Positions 1 to 8,018 of a stretch of 38,923 nt of DNA are shown here, in pieces. The position numbers and the translations under genes are program-made. Source of the DNA: Terriglobia bacterium (GTDB lineage: Bacteria > Acidobacteriota > Terriglobia > Bryobacterales > Bryobacteraceae). The stretch is taken from NCBI GenBank assembly GCA_021324615.1, contig JAJPIT010000035.1, positions 1 through 38,923 on the forward strand. The letters run 5' to 3'. Each line of letters starts with the position of its first letter. Position 1 is the first letter of the stretch. The notes beneath the pieces are model-generated. The model was not told the origin of the DNA. It ran no database searches and was given only the letters and a program-made list of their open reading frames with translations.

Positions 1-444
1 CTGACGCTGAAGATTCACGTATTTTTCGGCATATTTGCGGCAGGCTTCGCGGATCTGGGCGGGCGACAGGGCGGCCTTTTTGGGGCCCAGCTCCTTATCG
101 ACGCGGCTCTCGATGGGCAGTCCGTGGCAGTCCCAGCCGGGGATGTAGGGTGAATCGAACCCTTCCATTGTCTTGGATTTGACGATGAAGTCTTTGACGA
201 CTTTATTGAACGCGGTGCCCAGGTGGATATTCCCATTGGCATAGGGCGGCCCGTCGTGCAACACATAGCGGGGGCGTCCGGCGCGCGATTCGCGAATACG
301 CTGGTACAAGTTGATTTTCGACCAATGTTGAAGCAGTTCCGGCTCAAGCTGGCCGAGATTGGCCTTCATGGGAAAGTCGGTGCGGGGCAGATGAACGGTT
401 TTTTTCAGATCCAATTTGGCGGCTTCCATCGAGTTATCTTTCAT
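1..444 (-). CDS. ileS: Isoleucyl-tRNA synthetase, N-terminal part (cut by window edge)
   Basis: Charges tRNA-Ile with isoleucine in the cytoplasm. Only the first ~148 codons are in the window, and the gene runs off the left edge. The translated reverse strand has the class I synthetase ATP-binding region PPYANGNIHLG (HIGH-type motif, near residue 70), followed by KVVKDFIVKSK and GWDCHGLPIE, an order typical of IleRS. Two in-frame ATG codons are possible, at 444 (MKDNSMEAAK...) and 429 (MEAAKLDLKK...). Neither has a strong Shine-Dalgarno sequence, so the start is uncertain by five codons. It is divergent from carD across a ~155-base region. The family call is secure from the motifs. Confidence 0.93.
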   Translation of the reverse strand, partial: MKDNSMEAAKLDLKKTVHLPRTDFPMKANLGQLEPELLQHWSKINLYQRIRESRAGRPRYVLHDGPPYANGNIHLGTAFNKVVKDFIVKSKTMEGFDSPYIPGWDCHGLPIESRVDKELGPKKAALSPAQIREACRKYAEKYVNLQRQ

Positions 445-490
445 CGTAACTGATCTTGCTGTGCGTCCCGGATTTCCGGCGACTTTCCTG

Positions 491-519
491 TTGACAGAAG
501 ATTAAACTCCGATTAAGAT
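491..519 (+). promoter_or_regulatory. Sigma70-type promoter of carD
   Basis: A perfect -35 TTGACA (491-496) is followed after exactly 17 bases by a -10 TAAGAT (514-519). The expected start of transcription is near 526, leaving a ~70-base leader before the carD ATG at 599. AAAAGG lies about 9 bases upstream of that ATG. This is the cleanest promoter in the window. Confidence 0.75.
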
Positions 520-598
520 TCTCTTTCGCGAGATCGCGTTGAGGGTGACGGTGAGCGGTTCCGGCGTGTGAAAAGACGAGAGGCCAAAAGGTCCGACC

Positions 599-1107
599 AT
601 GACGTTTCAAGTTGGTGAGAAGGTCGTCTACCCGAATCACGGGGTTGCAACTATTGAAAATATCAGCGCCAGGGCGTTTGCGGGCCATTACGAGCGATTT
701 TATCTGCTCCGTTTGACTTACAACAGCCTGACGGTGATGGTGCCGTTTTCCCACGTTGAGGAGTTGGGGTTACGCAAGGTCACGCGTAACGGCGAGATCT
801 CCCGGGTGATCAGTTTTCTATCCGAGGGAGTGTGCCCGAAGCACACCGACTGGAAGGACCGTTTCAAGGAAAACTCGGAAAAGATGAAGCACGGCAGTCT
901 GCTGGCCGTGGCGGAAGTGTTGAAGAGCCTGCTGATTCTGCAATCGCGAAAGCCGCTGAGCTTCCGGGAGAAAAAGATGCTCGACCGGGCCCGGCACATG
1001 CTATCACCGAATTTTCCACCTCGCGCGGGTTAAGCGAGGCGGAAGCGATAGAGATGCTGGAAAAGGCGCTGAACAAGGCGCATCTGCACCTGCCCGAGGC
1101 TCTTTAA
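599..1107 (+). CDS. carD: CarD/CdnL-family RNA polymerase-binding regulator (reading frame broken by a 1-base deletion)
   Basis: CarD/CdnL proteins bind the RNA polymerase beta subunit through an N-terminal Tudor-like domain and stabilise open complexes at housekeeping promoters. Here residues 1-60 (FQVGEKVVYPNHGVATIENI onward) are the polymerase-interacting domain, and the rest is the helical DNA-binding part, with the family's LSFREKKMLDRAR segment near 120-132. The open frame then ends early at 1033 with an atypical tail. The neighbouring frame, from about 1003 to 1107, encodes ITEFSTSRGLSEAEAIEML, exactly the expected CarD C-terminus. Adding one base at 1001-1003 gives one protein of about 169 residues, the usual family length. 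A sequencing deletion is likelier than a real mutation. Confidence 0.9.
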
Positions 1108-1122
1108 TCCGGGTTTATTTTC

Positions 1123-1506
1123 TTATTGGATGCGGCTGGGGGTCCGCTGCCGGGTGACCAGCTCGTCGAAAACAGCCAGCACCTGTTTGCGGTATTGATA
1201 AACGCGCCGCAACTTTTCGCGCACGGCGATCTCATTGCGATGCCGGCGCATCAGCTTGTCGATCAGCTTTTTGGGGAGATCGATATCGCGGCGCAGGGCC
1301 TCGGCGGAGTGGCCGCGGAGGAACAGCCCGTAGAACAAGGCTGCTTCCCGCTGCGGCGCCAGCGGATCGAACTCCTCGCGAAACGGCATCGCCTCAGCCA
1401 TCAAAAACAGCAGTATAAACTCCAATTCGGCGCCGCGCAATAGCTGGCGCGAAATCTCCTGATCTGCCGGGGCGGCGCGGGAGCACCGGCCGCGGATTGT
1501 TAACAT
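1123..1506 (-). CDS. Conserved-looking hypothetical protein, 127 aa
   Basis: I do not recognise this family. The chosen start is the ATG at 1506 (MLTIRGRCSRAAP...); the open frame extends further upstream but would run into htrA. The protein is charged and mostly helical in appearance, with a hydrophobic stretch near residues 25-35 (EFILLFLMAEAM) and a strongly basic C-terminal half (LIDKLMRRHRNEIAVREKLRRVYQYRKQ) that could bind nucleic acid. No signal peptide or Cys/His cluster is visible. It is convergent with carD (15-base gap) and divergent from htrA. Codon use looks like that of its neighbours, so I think it is real. Confidence 0.6.
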   Translation of the reverse strand: MLTIRGRCSRAAPADQEISRQLLRGAELEFILLFLMAEAMPFREEFDPLAPQREAALFYGLFLRGHSAEALRRDIDLPKKLIDKLMRRHRNEIAVREKLRRVYQYRKQVLAVFDELVTRQRTPSRIQ

Positions 1507-1589
1507 TCGCCGTTCTTGCAGCCGCCCAGGGCGCGGGAAGGGCGGATGAAACCGTGTTGGCGCCGCGCACATCCATGTGGTGAGATTCG

Positions 1590-1595
1590 TATAAT
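1590..1595 (+). promoter_or_regulatory. Putative -10 element of htrA
   Basis: A consensus TATAAT hexamer lies 47 bases before the htrA ATG, in the short divergent region. I see no convincing -35 at 16-18 bases upstream. The hexamer match and position are the only support. Confidence 0.4.
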
Positions 1596-1642
1596 GGATC
1601 CGGGGCGATCCCCGCGCTTTAAGCTTAAGTGAGGCAGAAACA

Positions 1643-3271
1643 ATGAAGCTGTTCGACACGATGCGCCAGCAGAAGGTTTTGTCCACATCGCTGCTGTTTG
1701 TCACGCTCGCGGTGGGCATTCTGATCGGGACGCTGGTCAACACCGGCGTGAAAGCCGCGCGGGATGGGCAGCAGGCCGCTCCGGACGCCACGCCGCTGGT
1801 GATTCCGCGGGTTCAGGAGCTGGGCAACGAATTTACCAAACTGGCCAAGCGCGTGGAGCCGAGCGTGGTGAACATCACCGCCGATTACATGCCGAAACAG
1901 TCGCAGGGCCGTATGAACCGGCGCGGCCCGCAGCAGGATCCCGACGAGGAGAACAACGGCGATGACAGCATGGATCTGTTCCGCCGCTTTTTCGGCAACC
2001 GCGGCGACGTGCCGCAGCAGATGTTCCGGCGTGAACAGTCCGGCACGGGATTCATCGTCGATAAGAACGGCTATATCATCACCAACGAGCACGTGGTCGC
2101 CGATAACGAAAACAATCTGGTGGATCACATCACGGTTCGGCTGCACGGTGACAGCACCGATTATCGGGCCCGTGTGATCGGCGTCGATAACGAGACCGAC
2201 ATCGCGGTGATCAAGATTGATCCGAAGAAGCCGCTGACGCCGGTGGTGATCGGCAACTCCGACGGCGTGCAGGTGGGCGACTGGGCGGTGGCGATCGGCT
2301 CGCCGTTTGGCCTGGAGGCGACGGTGACGGCGGGGATTATCAGCGCGCTGGGCCGAGATATCGCCGGCGAGAAGCAGCTTCAGCGGTTTATTCAAACCGA
2401 CGCGGCCATCAATCCGGGAAACAGCGGCGGCCCGCTGCTGAATATTCGCGGGGAGGTGATCGGGGTGAATACGATGATCGCCACGCAGAACGGCGGATCG
2501 CAGGGCGTCGGATTCGCGCTGCCGATCAACATGGTGGTCCGCGTCTACAACGACCTGATTAAAGACGGCCGGGTCACGCGCGGGGCGATCGGGGTGACCT
2601 TCGCGAAAAATTACAACAAGAACGAAACCCTGATGCGCGCCATGGGCTTCGATCACGGCGTGCTGGTGAGCGAAGTGCGTCCCGGCGGCCCGTCCGATAA
2701 GGCTGGCATCAAGGTGGACGATATCATCCTGGGGATGAACGGACAGCCGATCAAGGACGGCGACGACATGGTGAACCGCATCTCCGATATGCCGGTGGGC
2801 TCGCAGGTGACGCTGAATGTGGACCGCGACGGCAAAAAGATGGATTTTAAGGTGACCATTCAGGACCGCATGGAGCTGTGGGCGGATCGCACCGATGTGG
2901 TGGGGCGCAAGCCAAGCGTGACGCCGGAAGCGCCGAAGCCGGAAAACGCGACCGTGAAATTCGGAATCATCGGGCGCGCGGCGAGCGAGGAAGAGAGCCA
3001 GGCGACTCCGGACAAGCACGGGGTGACGGTTACACGGGTCGAACCGGGATCGTTCGCCGACGAGATCGGCATGAAAGAGCGGGATATCATCATCGCGATC
3101 AACCGCCAACCGGTGAGTTCGGTTGAGGATATCAAGAAGGTGCAGCAGACGCTCAAGCCGGGCGATCCGGTGGCGTTCCGGGTGGTGCGGACGCAGCCGG
3201 GCGAGTCGCGCGGCAAAGGCGGCGAGCAGCCGCACTCCATTTTTCTGACCGGCACGCTGCCGCAGGATTAG
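1643..3271 (+). CDS. htrA: HtrA/DegQ-type serine protease with two PDZ domains
   Basis: Periplasmic protease/chaperone that removes misfolded envelope proteins. The 542 residues contain an N-terminal signal anchor (about 12-33, VLSTSLLFVTLAVGILIGTL), a Pro/Gln/acidic linker, a trypsin-like domain (about 125-300) and two PDZ domains (about 315-410 and 440-530). The catalytic triad is visible: His150 in TNEHVV, Asp186 in NETDIAVIKI and Ser261 in NPGNSGGPLLN. The ATG at 1643 is preceded by GAGG at a suitable distance. It stands alone between a divergent hypothetical gene and the rpmH block. The uncleaved-looking N-terminus suggests it may stay membrane-tethered. Confidence 0.97.
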   Translation: MKLFDTMRQQKVLSTSLLFVTLAVGILIGTLVNTGVKAARDGQQAAPDATPLVIPRVQELGNEFTKLAKRVEPSVVNITADYMPKQSQGRMNRRGPQQDPDEENNGDDSMDLFRRFFGNRGDVPQQMFRREQSGTGFIVDKNGYIITNEHVVADNENNLVDHITVRLHGDSTDYRARVIGVDNETDIAVIKIDPKKPLTPVVIGNSDGVQVGDWAVAIGSPFGLEATVTAGIISALGRDIAGEKQLQRFIQTDAAINPGNSGGPLLNIRGEVIGVNTMIATQNGGSQGVGFALPINMVVRVYNDLIKDGRVTRGAIGVTFAKNYNKNETLMRAMGFDHGVLVSEVRPGGPSDKAGIKVDDIILGMNGQPIKDGDDMVNRISDMPVGSQVTLNVDRDGKKMDFKVTIQDRMELWADRTDVVGRKPSVTPEAPKPENATVKFGIIGRAASEEESQATPDKHGVTVTRVEPGSFADEIGMKERDIIIAINRQPVSSVEDIKKVQQTLKPGDPVAFRVVRTQPGESRGKGGEQPHSIFLTGTLPQD

Positions 3272-3273
3272 GC

Positions 3274-3303
3274 GCCGGGCGGCCCGCGGCTGTCGCGCCC
3301 GGC
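3274..3303 (+). terminator. GC-rich hairpin after htrA, possible terminator
   Basis: GCCGGGCG (3274-3281) pairs perfectly with CGCCCGGC (3296-3303) across a 14-base loop, starting three bases after the htrA stop. No T-run follows, so it is not a classical intrinsic terminator. It could protect the 3' end or assist Rho-dependent ending. Confidence 0.35.
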
Positions 3304-3316
3304 CCGACGGGTCTGC

Positions 3317-3322
3317 TACAAT
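3317..3322 (+). promoter_or_regulatory. Putative -10 element of the rpmH operon
   Basis: TACAAT (5 of 6 to consensus) lies 63 bases before the rpmH ATG, just after the hairpin closing htrA. No clear -35 is seen. Position between operons is the main support. Confidence 0.4.
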
Positions 3323-3385
3323 GAGGGCGAACACGAGATTTCTGAAAGTACGGGTGCGCTTTCGCCTGCCCGGCCGGTCACTCAC

Positions 3386-3559
3386 ATGCCTAAACGCACA
3401 TTTCAGCCGAATAATCGAAAACGCGCCAAGACTCACGGGTTCCGGGCGCGGATGAAGTCGAAAGACGGGCGAGCGGTGCTGGCGCGCCGCCGCGCGCGGG
3501 GCCGTCATAAGTTGACGGTGAGCGACGAAAGAGCCGTTCGCGCTGCCAAAGCGAGCTGA
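3386..3559 (+). CDS. rpmH: 50S ribosomal protein L34, with C-terminal extension
   Basis: Small basic protein of the large ribosomal subunit. The sequence [20 protein letters not shown] and the following [20 protein letters not shown] match the L34 family throughout. It is 57 residues long against the usual 44-47. The extra part is a tail after the normal LTV end, reading [12 protein letters not shown]. The stop codon TGA at 3557-3559 lies just before rnpA, as in most bacteria where rpmH and rnpA are co-transcribed. Confidence 0.95.
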   Translation: MPKRTFQPNNRKRAKTHGFRARMKSKDGRAVLARRRARGRHKLTVSDERAVRAAKAS

Positions 3560-3578
3560 TCTGCCGCCGTCGAGGATC

Positions 3579-3902
3579 GTGCGCTCCGCCGATTTTCGGC
3601 TTGTCTATGATCAGGGCCTTCGGGTTTCGTGTCCGTTGTTCGCCGCGTTTTGCCGGGCGCGTCCGGAAAGCGGCCCGGAGGATCCGGCGGGCGCGCGGCT
3701 GGGGCTTACCGTTCCGCGCGCGGTGGGGAAGGCGGTGGTGCGCAACCGGATCAAGCGGCGAATCCGCGAGGCGTTCCGCATTCATCGCCACGAGTTCGCT
3801 CCGCGCTGGGATATTGTCATCAACCCGCGGCGGGCGGTCCTGGATGCGCCCTTCGGCGAGATCGAGCGCTGCCTGCGCAAGGTGATCGAGAAATGCCAGT
3901 AA
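3579..3902 (+). CDS. rnpA: Ribonuclease P protein component
   Basis: Protein subunit of RNase P, which helps the catalytic RNA trim tRNA 5' leaders. The RNP signature is visible as [20 protein letters not shown], followed by RRIREAFR, in the middle of the protein. The GTG at 3579 has a nearby GAGG. However, the same frame is open back to a CTG at 3561, encoding [13 protein letters not shown], which resembles the usual RnpA N-terminus. The true start may therefore be upstream at a non-standard codon. The end overlaps the yidD start by 10 bases, implying translational coupling. Confidence 0.93.
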   Translation: MRSADFRLVYDQGLRVSCPLFAAFCRARPESGPEDPAGARLGLTVPRAVGKAVVRNRIKRRIREAFRIHRHEFAPRWDIVINPRRAVLDAPFGEIERCLRKVIEKCQ

Positions 3903-4195
3903 ATCGAGCGGTGCGCGGGGCCTCAGACCCGCCGATGCGGCGCGGCGCCGCCAGCCAGCTAAGGACGGGGAACGCCGCGGGGGCGGCGCGCCGGGCCGTT
4001 TTGGGCGCGCTGCGTTTCTACAAGCGATGGATCTCGCCGATGCTGCCCTCGGCGTGCCGCTATTACCCCACCTGTTCGCAGTACATGTTTCAGGCGGTGG
4101 AAAAATACGGAGCCGCGCGCGGGATCTGGATGGGAATCCAGCGGCTGGCGCGATGCCATCCGTTCCATGCGGGGGGATTCGATCCGGTCCAATAA
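3893..4195 (+). CDS. yidD: Membrane protein insertion efficiency factor YidD
   Basis: Small protein that aids YidC-dependent membrane insertion. The conserved core is complete: [22 protein letters not shown], with the three family cysteines in a C-x(6)-C pattern plus the later [16 protein letters not shown]. The ATG at 3893 lies inside the end of rnpA and gives 100 residues. An ATG at 3932 would give a shorter protein that still keeps the whole core. Position between rnpA and yidC is canonical. Confidence 0.93.
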   Translation: MPVNRAVRGASDPPMRRGAASQLRTGNAAGAARRAVLGALRFYKRWISPMLPSACRYYPTCSQYMFQAVEKYGAARGIWMGIQRLARCHPFHAGGFDPVQ

Positions 4196-4210
4196 CGGTC
4201 TTCAGTAGTT

Positions 4211-5887
4211 ATGGAAAAGAATGAAATGTCGATGGAGACGCGGCTGCTGCTGGCGTTTCTTCTGATGGGATTGGTGCTGTTTGGCACGCAGTACTTTTAT
4301 AAGCCGCCCCCGGCGGCGAAGCCTCCGGCCAAGACGCAGGGCAGCCCAGCGCAGACGAACACGGCTCCCGATGCGCCACCGGTTCGGAAGACTCCGGCGC
4401 CCGAAGTGACGGAAGGGGCCGAAGTTCCCGGACAAATACACGCCGATAGAGAAGAAACGCTGGCTATCGACACGGACTACTACCACGTTGAATTTTCCAA
4501 TAAAGGCGCGGTGGTGCGGAGCTGGATTCTCAAAGCGTATAAGGATCACAACGGCAAGCCGCTCGAACTGGTGAACCCGCAGGCGCTTGAAAGGGCGCCG
4601 GCGCCTTTTTCGCTGGCCTTCCGGAACGCCCCGGCAAACGATCCCAACAGCGGTCTGTTCATGGTGAAGCGCGCCGGCAACGAGGTCGAGTTCGAATACT
4701 CCGACGGCCGGATGCGGGTGAAGAAGTCGTTCGCGTTTCAGCAGAAGAGCTATCTGGTCGCGGTCCGCAGCGAGGTGACCGAGAACGGGGCGCTGGCGCC
4801 GCATACCCTGGAATGGCGCGGAGGATTCGGCGACCAGAGCATCAGCAACGCCGCCTCAACCGAGCACGCCGTCTATTACGATCAGTCGAATTCGAAACTG
4901 TACGAGAAAGACGCCAAGGAGGCGAAGAACGGCCCGGTGAGTTTCAGCGGGCAGTTTTCCTTTGCCGGAATCGAGGATCAGTTTTTCGCCGGCGTATTCC
5001 TGCCGGAGAAGCCCGGGCCGATGGAGATTACCGTTTATTCGGACGCGGCGCCGGCAGCGGGCGGGGGCGATCAGCCGCGGGTTGGAGCGGCGGTGGGCGG
5101 CGACGGCGTCAACGCGTTTTCGCTGTTTGTGGGGCCGAAAGACACGGATCTGCTGGGCAGGGTGGACAAGAAACTGGAATCCCTGATCGACTGGGGCTGG
5201 TTTGAAATCATCGCCAAACCGCTGTTCCTGGTGATGAACTGGACGGCGGATCACTGGATTCACAACTGGGGCTGGACCATCATCCTGGTGACGGTGGTGA
5301 TCACCATGGCGCTGTTTCCGCTGCGGATTTCGAGCATGAAATCGGCCAGGAAGATGCAGCGGCTGCAGCCGCAGATCAAGGCGATTAACGAAAAATACAA
5401 AAACGTCAAGCTCAACGATCCGCGCAAGCAGGAGCAGAACGAAGAGCTGATGGCGCTGTACAAGCGCGAGGGCGTCAATCCGGTCGGCGGATGCCTGCCG
5501 ATGCTGATTCAGCTTCCGTTTCTCTACGCCTTCTACCGCGTGCTGGCGGTTTCGATCTCGCTGCGCGGCGCGGGCTGGCTGTGGGTGCACGACCTGTCGC
5601 AGCCGGAAACGCTGCCGATCCGCATGCTGCCGGTGATCCTGATCATCACGCAGTTTCTGACGCAGAAGATGACGCCGGCGCCGGGCGTCGATCCTTCGCA
5701 GCAGAAGATGATGATGTTCATGCCGCTGGTGCTCGGCTACATGTTCTATTTTTTGCCGAGCGGGCTGGTGTTATACTACCTGACTAGCAATCTGGTGGGC
5801 ATATTGCAGCAGTGGATGTTGAATCGTGGCGCAACGCCGGCGCCGGCGGCCGTTGACGCCAAGCCGGCGGCGAAAAGGAAGAAATAA
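4211..5887 (+). CDS. yidC: Membrane protein insertase YidC/Oxa1
   Basis: Inserts and folds inner-membrane proteins, alone or with SecYEG. The 558 residues have the Gram-negative layout: a first membrane segment at about 9-24, a Pro/Ala linker, a large periplasmic beta domain (about 85-320) and a C-terminal insertase core beginning near WTIILVTVVITMALFPLR. The cytosolic coiled loop (KSARKMQRLQPQIKAINEKY) and the VNPVGGCLPMLIQLPFLYAF segment are typical. Two further ATGs at 4226 and 4232 are alternative starts. The large periplasmic domain shows a diderm cell envelope. Confidence 0.97.
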   Translation: MEKNEMSMETRLLLAFLLMGLVLFGTQYFYKPPPAAKPPAKTQGSPAQTNTAPDAPPVRKTPAPEVTEGAEVPGQIHADREETLAIDTDYYHVEFSNKGAVVRSWILKAYKDHNGKPLELVNPQALERAPAPFSLAFRNAPANDPNSGLFMVKRAGNEVEFEYSDGRMRVKKSFAFQQKSYLVAVRSEVTENGALAPHTLEWRGGFGDQSISNAASTEHAVYYDQSNSKLYEKDAKEAKNGPVSFSGQFSFAGIEDQFFAGVFLPEKPGPMEITVYSDAAPAAGGGDQPRVGAAVGGDGVNAFSLFVGPKDTDLLGRVDKKLESLIDWGWFEIIAKPLFLVMNWTADHWIHNWGWTIILVTVVITMALFPLRISSMKSARKMQRLQPQIKAINEKYKNVKLNDPRKQEQNEELMALYKREGVNPVGGCLPMLIQLPFLYAFYRVLAVSISLRGAGWLWVHDLSQPETLPIRMLPVILIITQFLTQKMTPAPGVDPSQQKMMMFMPLVLGYMFYFLPSGLVLYYLTSNLVGILQQWMLNRGATPAPAAVDAKPAAKRKK

Positions 5888-5893
5888 CGTCCC

Positions 5894-6514
5894 GTGTCGG
5901 CAAAGTACAGCCTGGCCCAAGCCAAACCGCGCATCGACGAGTTTTTGGGCAACATTTTCCGGCTGGCCGGATTCGATCTGAGTTATTCGGTAGTGGAAGG
6001 CGAGACGCCGCACCCGGATTTTGAAAACCCGGACCTGCTGGTCCGCTTCAGCGGTCCGGACGTGGATCTTCTGCTGGCCAATAAGGCGGAACTGCTGCTG
6101 GCGTTGGAGCAGTTGACGATGGAGGCGCTCGGCATGCCGGCCGAGGAGCATTCGCGGCTGTGCTTTGACGCCAACGACTATCGCGTGCTGCGCATCGAGG
6201 AACTGCGCATGAGCGCGCTGGCGGCGGCCGAGCGGGTGAAGAAGACGCGCGTGCCGTTCCACTTCAGCCCCATGAACAGCCGGGAGCGGCGAATCTTGCA
6301 TTTAGCCCTGCGCGACCAAACCGAGGTGCGGAGCGAAAGCGTCGGCATGGGATGGATCCGCCAGGTGGTGGTGGTTCCCTCGGATATGAAGACGCTGCCG
6401 GAGCCGATTCGCCCGCCCCGCCCGCGGCCGGAGGAAGACCGCCCGCGGCGGCCGTTCGGGCGTGGAGACCGGCGCGGAGGCCCGCCGAGACGGACTCGCG
6501 ACCGGCCAAGGTGA
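5894..6514 (+). CDS. khpB: KhpB/Jag-type RNA-binding protein (KH and R3H domains)
   Basis: Jag/KhpB/EloR proteins bind RNA with KH and R3H domains and influence cell elongation and sRNA function in some bacteria. Here the N-terminal ~95 residues fit the divergent KH domain. Residues ~98-161 form the R3H domain with the hallmark SPMNSRERRILHLAL, and residues ~165-206 are an Arg/Pro-rich disordered tail that could bind RNA on its own. The start is the GTG at 5894, six bases after yidC. The gene order yidC-jag-mnmE is standard. Confidence 0.9.
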   Translation: MSAKYSLAQAKPRIDEFLGNIFRLAGFDLSYSVVEGETPHPDFENPDLLVRFSGPDVDLLLANKAELLLALEQLTMEALGMPAEEHSRLCFDANDYRVLRIEELRMSALAAAERVKKTRVPFHFSPMNSRERRILHLALRDQTEVRSESVGMGWIRQVVVVPSDMKTLPEPIRPPRPRPEEDRPRRPFGRGDRRGGPPRRTRDRPR

Positions 6515-6541
6515 CCGCCGGGAATCGACGCTTCTAAAGCA

Positions 6542-6553
6542 GGGCTGAAGCCC
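6542..6553 (+). repeat. Short perfect hairpin between khpB and mnmE
   Basis: GGGC-TGAA-GCCC forms a 4-base stem with a tetraloop in the 55-base gap. I found no other copy in the window, so I cannot say whether it belongs to a genome-wide repeat family. Confidence 0.3.
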
Positions 6554-6569
6554 GTCCGGCAAATCCAGA

Positions 6570-7919
6570 GTGCGGATCAAGGATACGATTGTTGCGATTT
6601 CCACTCCGCCGGGACGCGGCGGAATCGGGGTGGTGCGCCTTTCCGGCGGGGAATCGCGCGCGATTGCGGAGCGCATCCTACGATTTCCTGAGGGACACGC
6701 GTGGCGGCCATGGACGGCGTCGCTGGCGGAGTTGGTCGACGAGAGCACGCGCGCCGTCGATCAGGCCGTTGTCACCTATTTCGCCGCGCCGCGATCGTAT
6801 ACGGCGGAAGATCTGGTGGAGATCTCCTGCCACGGTTCCCCGGTGGTGCTGCGCTTCGCGCTGGAGCGGGCCTGCGCGGCCGGAGCGCGCCTGGCCGAGC
6901 CGGGCGAATTCACGCTGCGCGCGTTTCTGAACGGCCGGATCGACCTGCCGCAGGCCGAAGCGGTGCGCGATCTGATCGAGGCCACCACGCTGTATCAGGC
7001 GCGCGTGGCGGCGCAGCAGGCCGAAGGCTCGGTCTCGCGGCGTTTAAAGCCGATCAAGGAGCAGATGCTCGAACTGATCGCCCTGCTCGAAGCCGGGATC
7101 GATTTTGCGGAGGATGATATCAGCGTCGCGCCGGCTTCGGAAATTTTGCGGAGTCTGGAGCCGATTCGCGCCGGAGTGGGCCAGCTCGCCGCCAGCTTCG
7201 CTTACGGAAAATTGGTGCACCAGGGATTCACGCTGGCCATTGTCGGGCGCCCCAACGTCGGCAAGAGCAGCCTCTTTAACCGGCTGCTCGAACAGGATCG
7301 CGCGATTGTGACGGATATTCCGGGCACCACCCGCGATCTGGTTTCGGAGACGGCCTCGCTCGAGGGGATTCCGGTAAGAATGGTCGATACGGCGGGGATC
7401 CGCCAGGCGGCGGACGTGATCGAAAACCTGGGGATCGAGCGAAGCTATCAGGCGATGGCGGATGCCGACGTCACCCTGGTGGTGGTGGACGCGTCGCGTG
7501 CGCCGGAGGCCGAGGATATGGAGCTGATCGGGCGCGCCCGCGCCCGAGGCAAGAGCCTGCTGGTGGGAAATAAATGCGATCTGGGACGCGCGGGCACGCT
7601 GGACGGCATGATCGCCGTCTCGGCGCTCACCGGCCAGGGAGTTTCGGAGCTGCGGCGCGCAATCGCCGAATTGATCGCGCCGCCGGGGCGCTTGGAACAG
7701 GAGGGCGGGTTCATCACCAGCTTGCGTCATGAGCAGCTCCTGCGCGAATCCTGCCAGGCGCTGGATCAGGCGCGGCGGGCTGTGGATTCGGGCATTCCCC
7801 ATGAAATGCTGCTGCTCGATCTGTACGCGGCGCTGCGGCCGATCGACGCGATCACCGGAGCGACGACGGCGGACGATATCCTGAACCGCATCTTTTCGAC
7901 GTTTTGCATCGGCAAGTAG
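6570..7919 (+). CDS. mnmE: tRNA U34 carboxymethylaminomethyl synthase GTPase MnmE
   Basis: With MnmG, installs the cmnm5 group on U34 of tRNAs that read split codon boxes. The 449 residues show the N-terminal folate-binding domain (1-118), helical domain and inserted G domain. The GTPase motifs are GRPNVGKS (226-233), DIPGTTRD (249-256), DTAG (273-276) and NKCD (334-337). The C-terminus FCIGK carries the catalytic Cys446. The start is the GTG at 6570, matching the family's usual first residues ([20 protein letters not shown]). mnmG is not next to it. Confidence 0.97.
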   Translation: MRIKDTIVAISTPPGRGGIGVVRLSGGESRAIAERILRFPEGHAWRPWTASLAELVDESTRAVDQAVVTYFAAPRSYTAEDLVEISCHGSPVVLRFALERACAAGARLAEPGEFTLRAFLNGRIDLPQAEAVRDLIEATTLYQARVAAQQAEGSVSRRLKPIKEQMLELIALLEAGIDFAEDDISVAPASEILRSLEPIRAGVGQLAASFAYGKLVHQGFTLAIVGRPNVGKSSLFNRLLEQDRAIVTDIPGTTRDLVSETASLEGIPVRMVDTAGIRQAADVIENLGIERSYQAMADADVTLVVVDASRAPEAEDMELIGRARARGKSLLVGNKCDLGRAGTLDGMIAVSALTGQGVSELRRAIAELIAPPGRLEQEGGFITSLRHEQLLRESCQALDQARRAVDSGIPHEMLLLDLYAALRPIDAITGATTADDILNRIFSTFCIGK

Positions 7920-8018
7920 CGGGAGCGGCGGCGCGCCAACAGGATCTGCGGATCGGCTTGCGGAGGAGGCCGCAGGCCGAATGGGGGGCGATGCCCGCCG
8001 GAGGATAAAAATAGTCGT

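Noticed and set aside
1625-3508. Long minus-strand open frame opposite htrA (over 600 codons)
   Set aside because: Its translation is His/Arg/Asp-rich with no family motif, and it is antisense to a complete HtrA with catalytic triad. High GC keeps the opposite frame open.
6542-6553. Member of a dispersed palindromic repeat family
   Set aside because: I found only this one GGGC-TGAA-GCCC copy in the window, so a repeat family cannot be supported.
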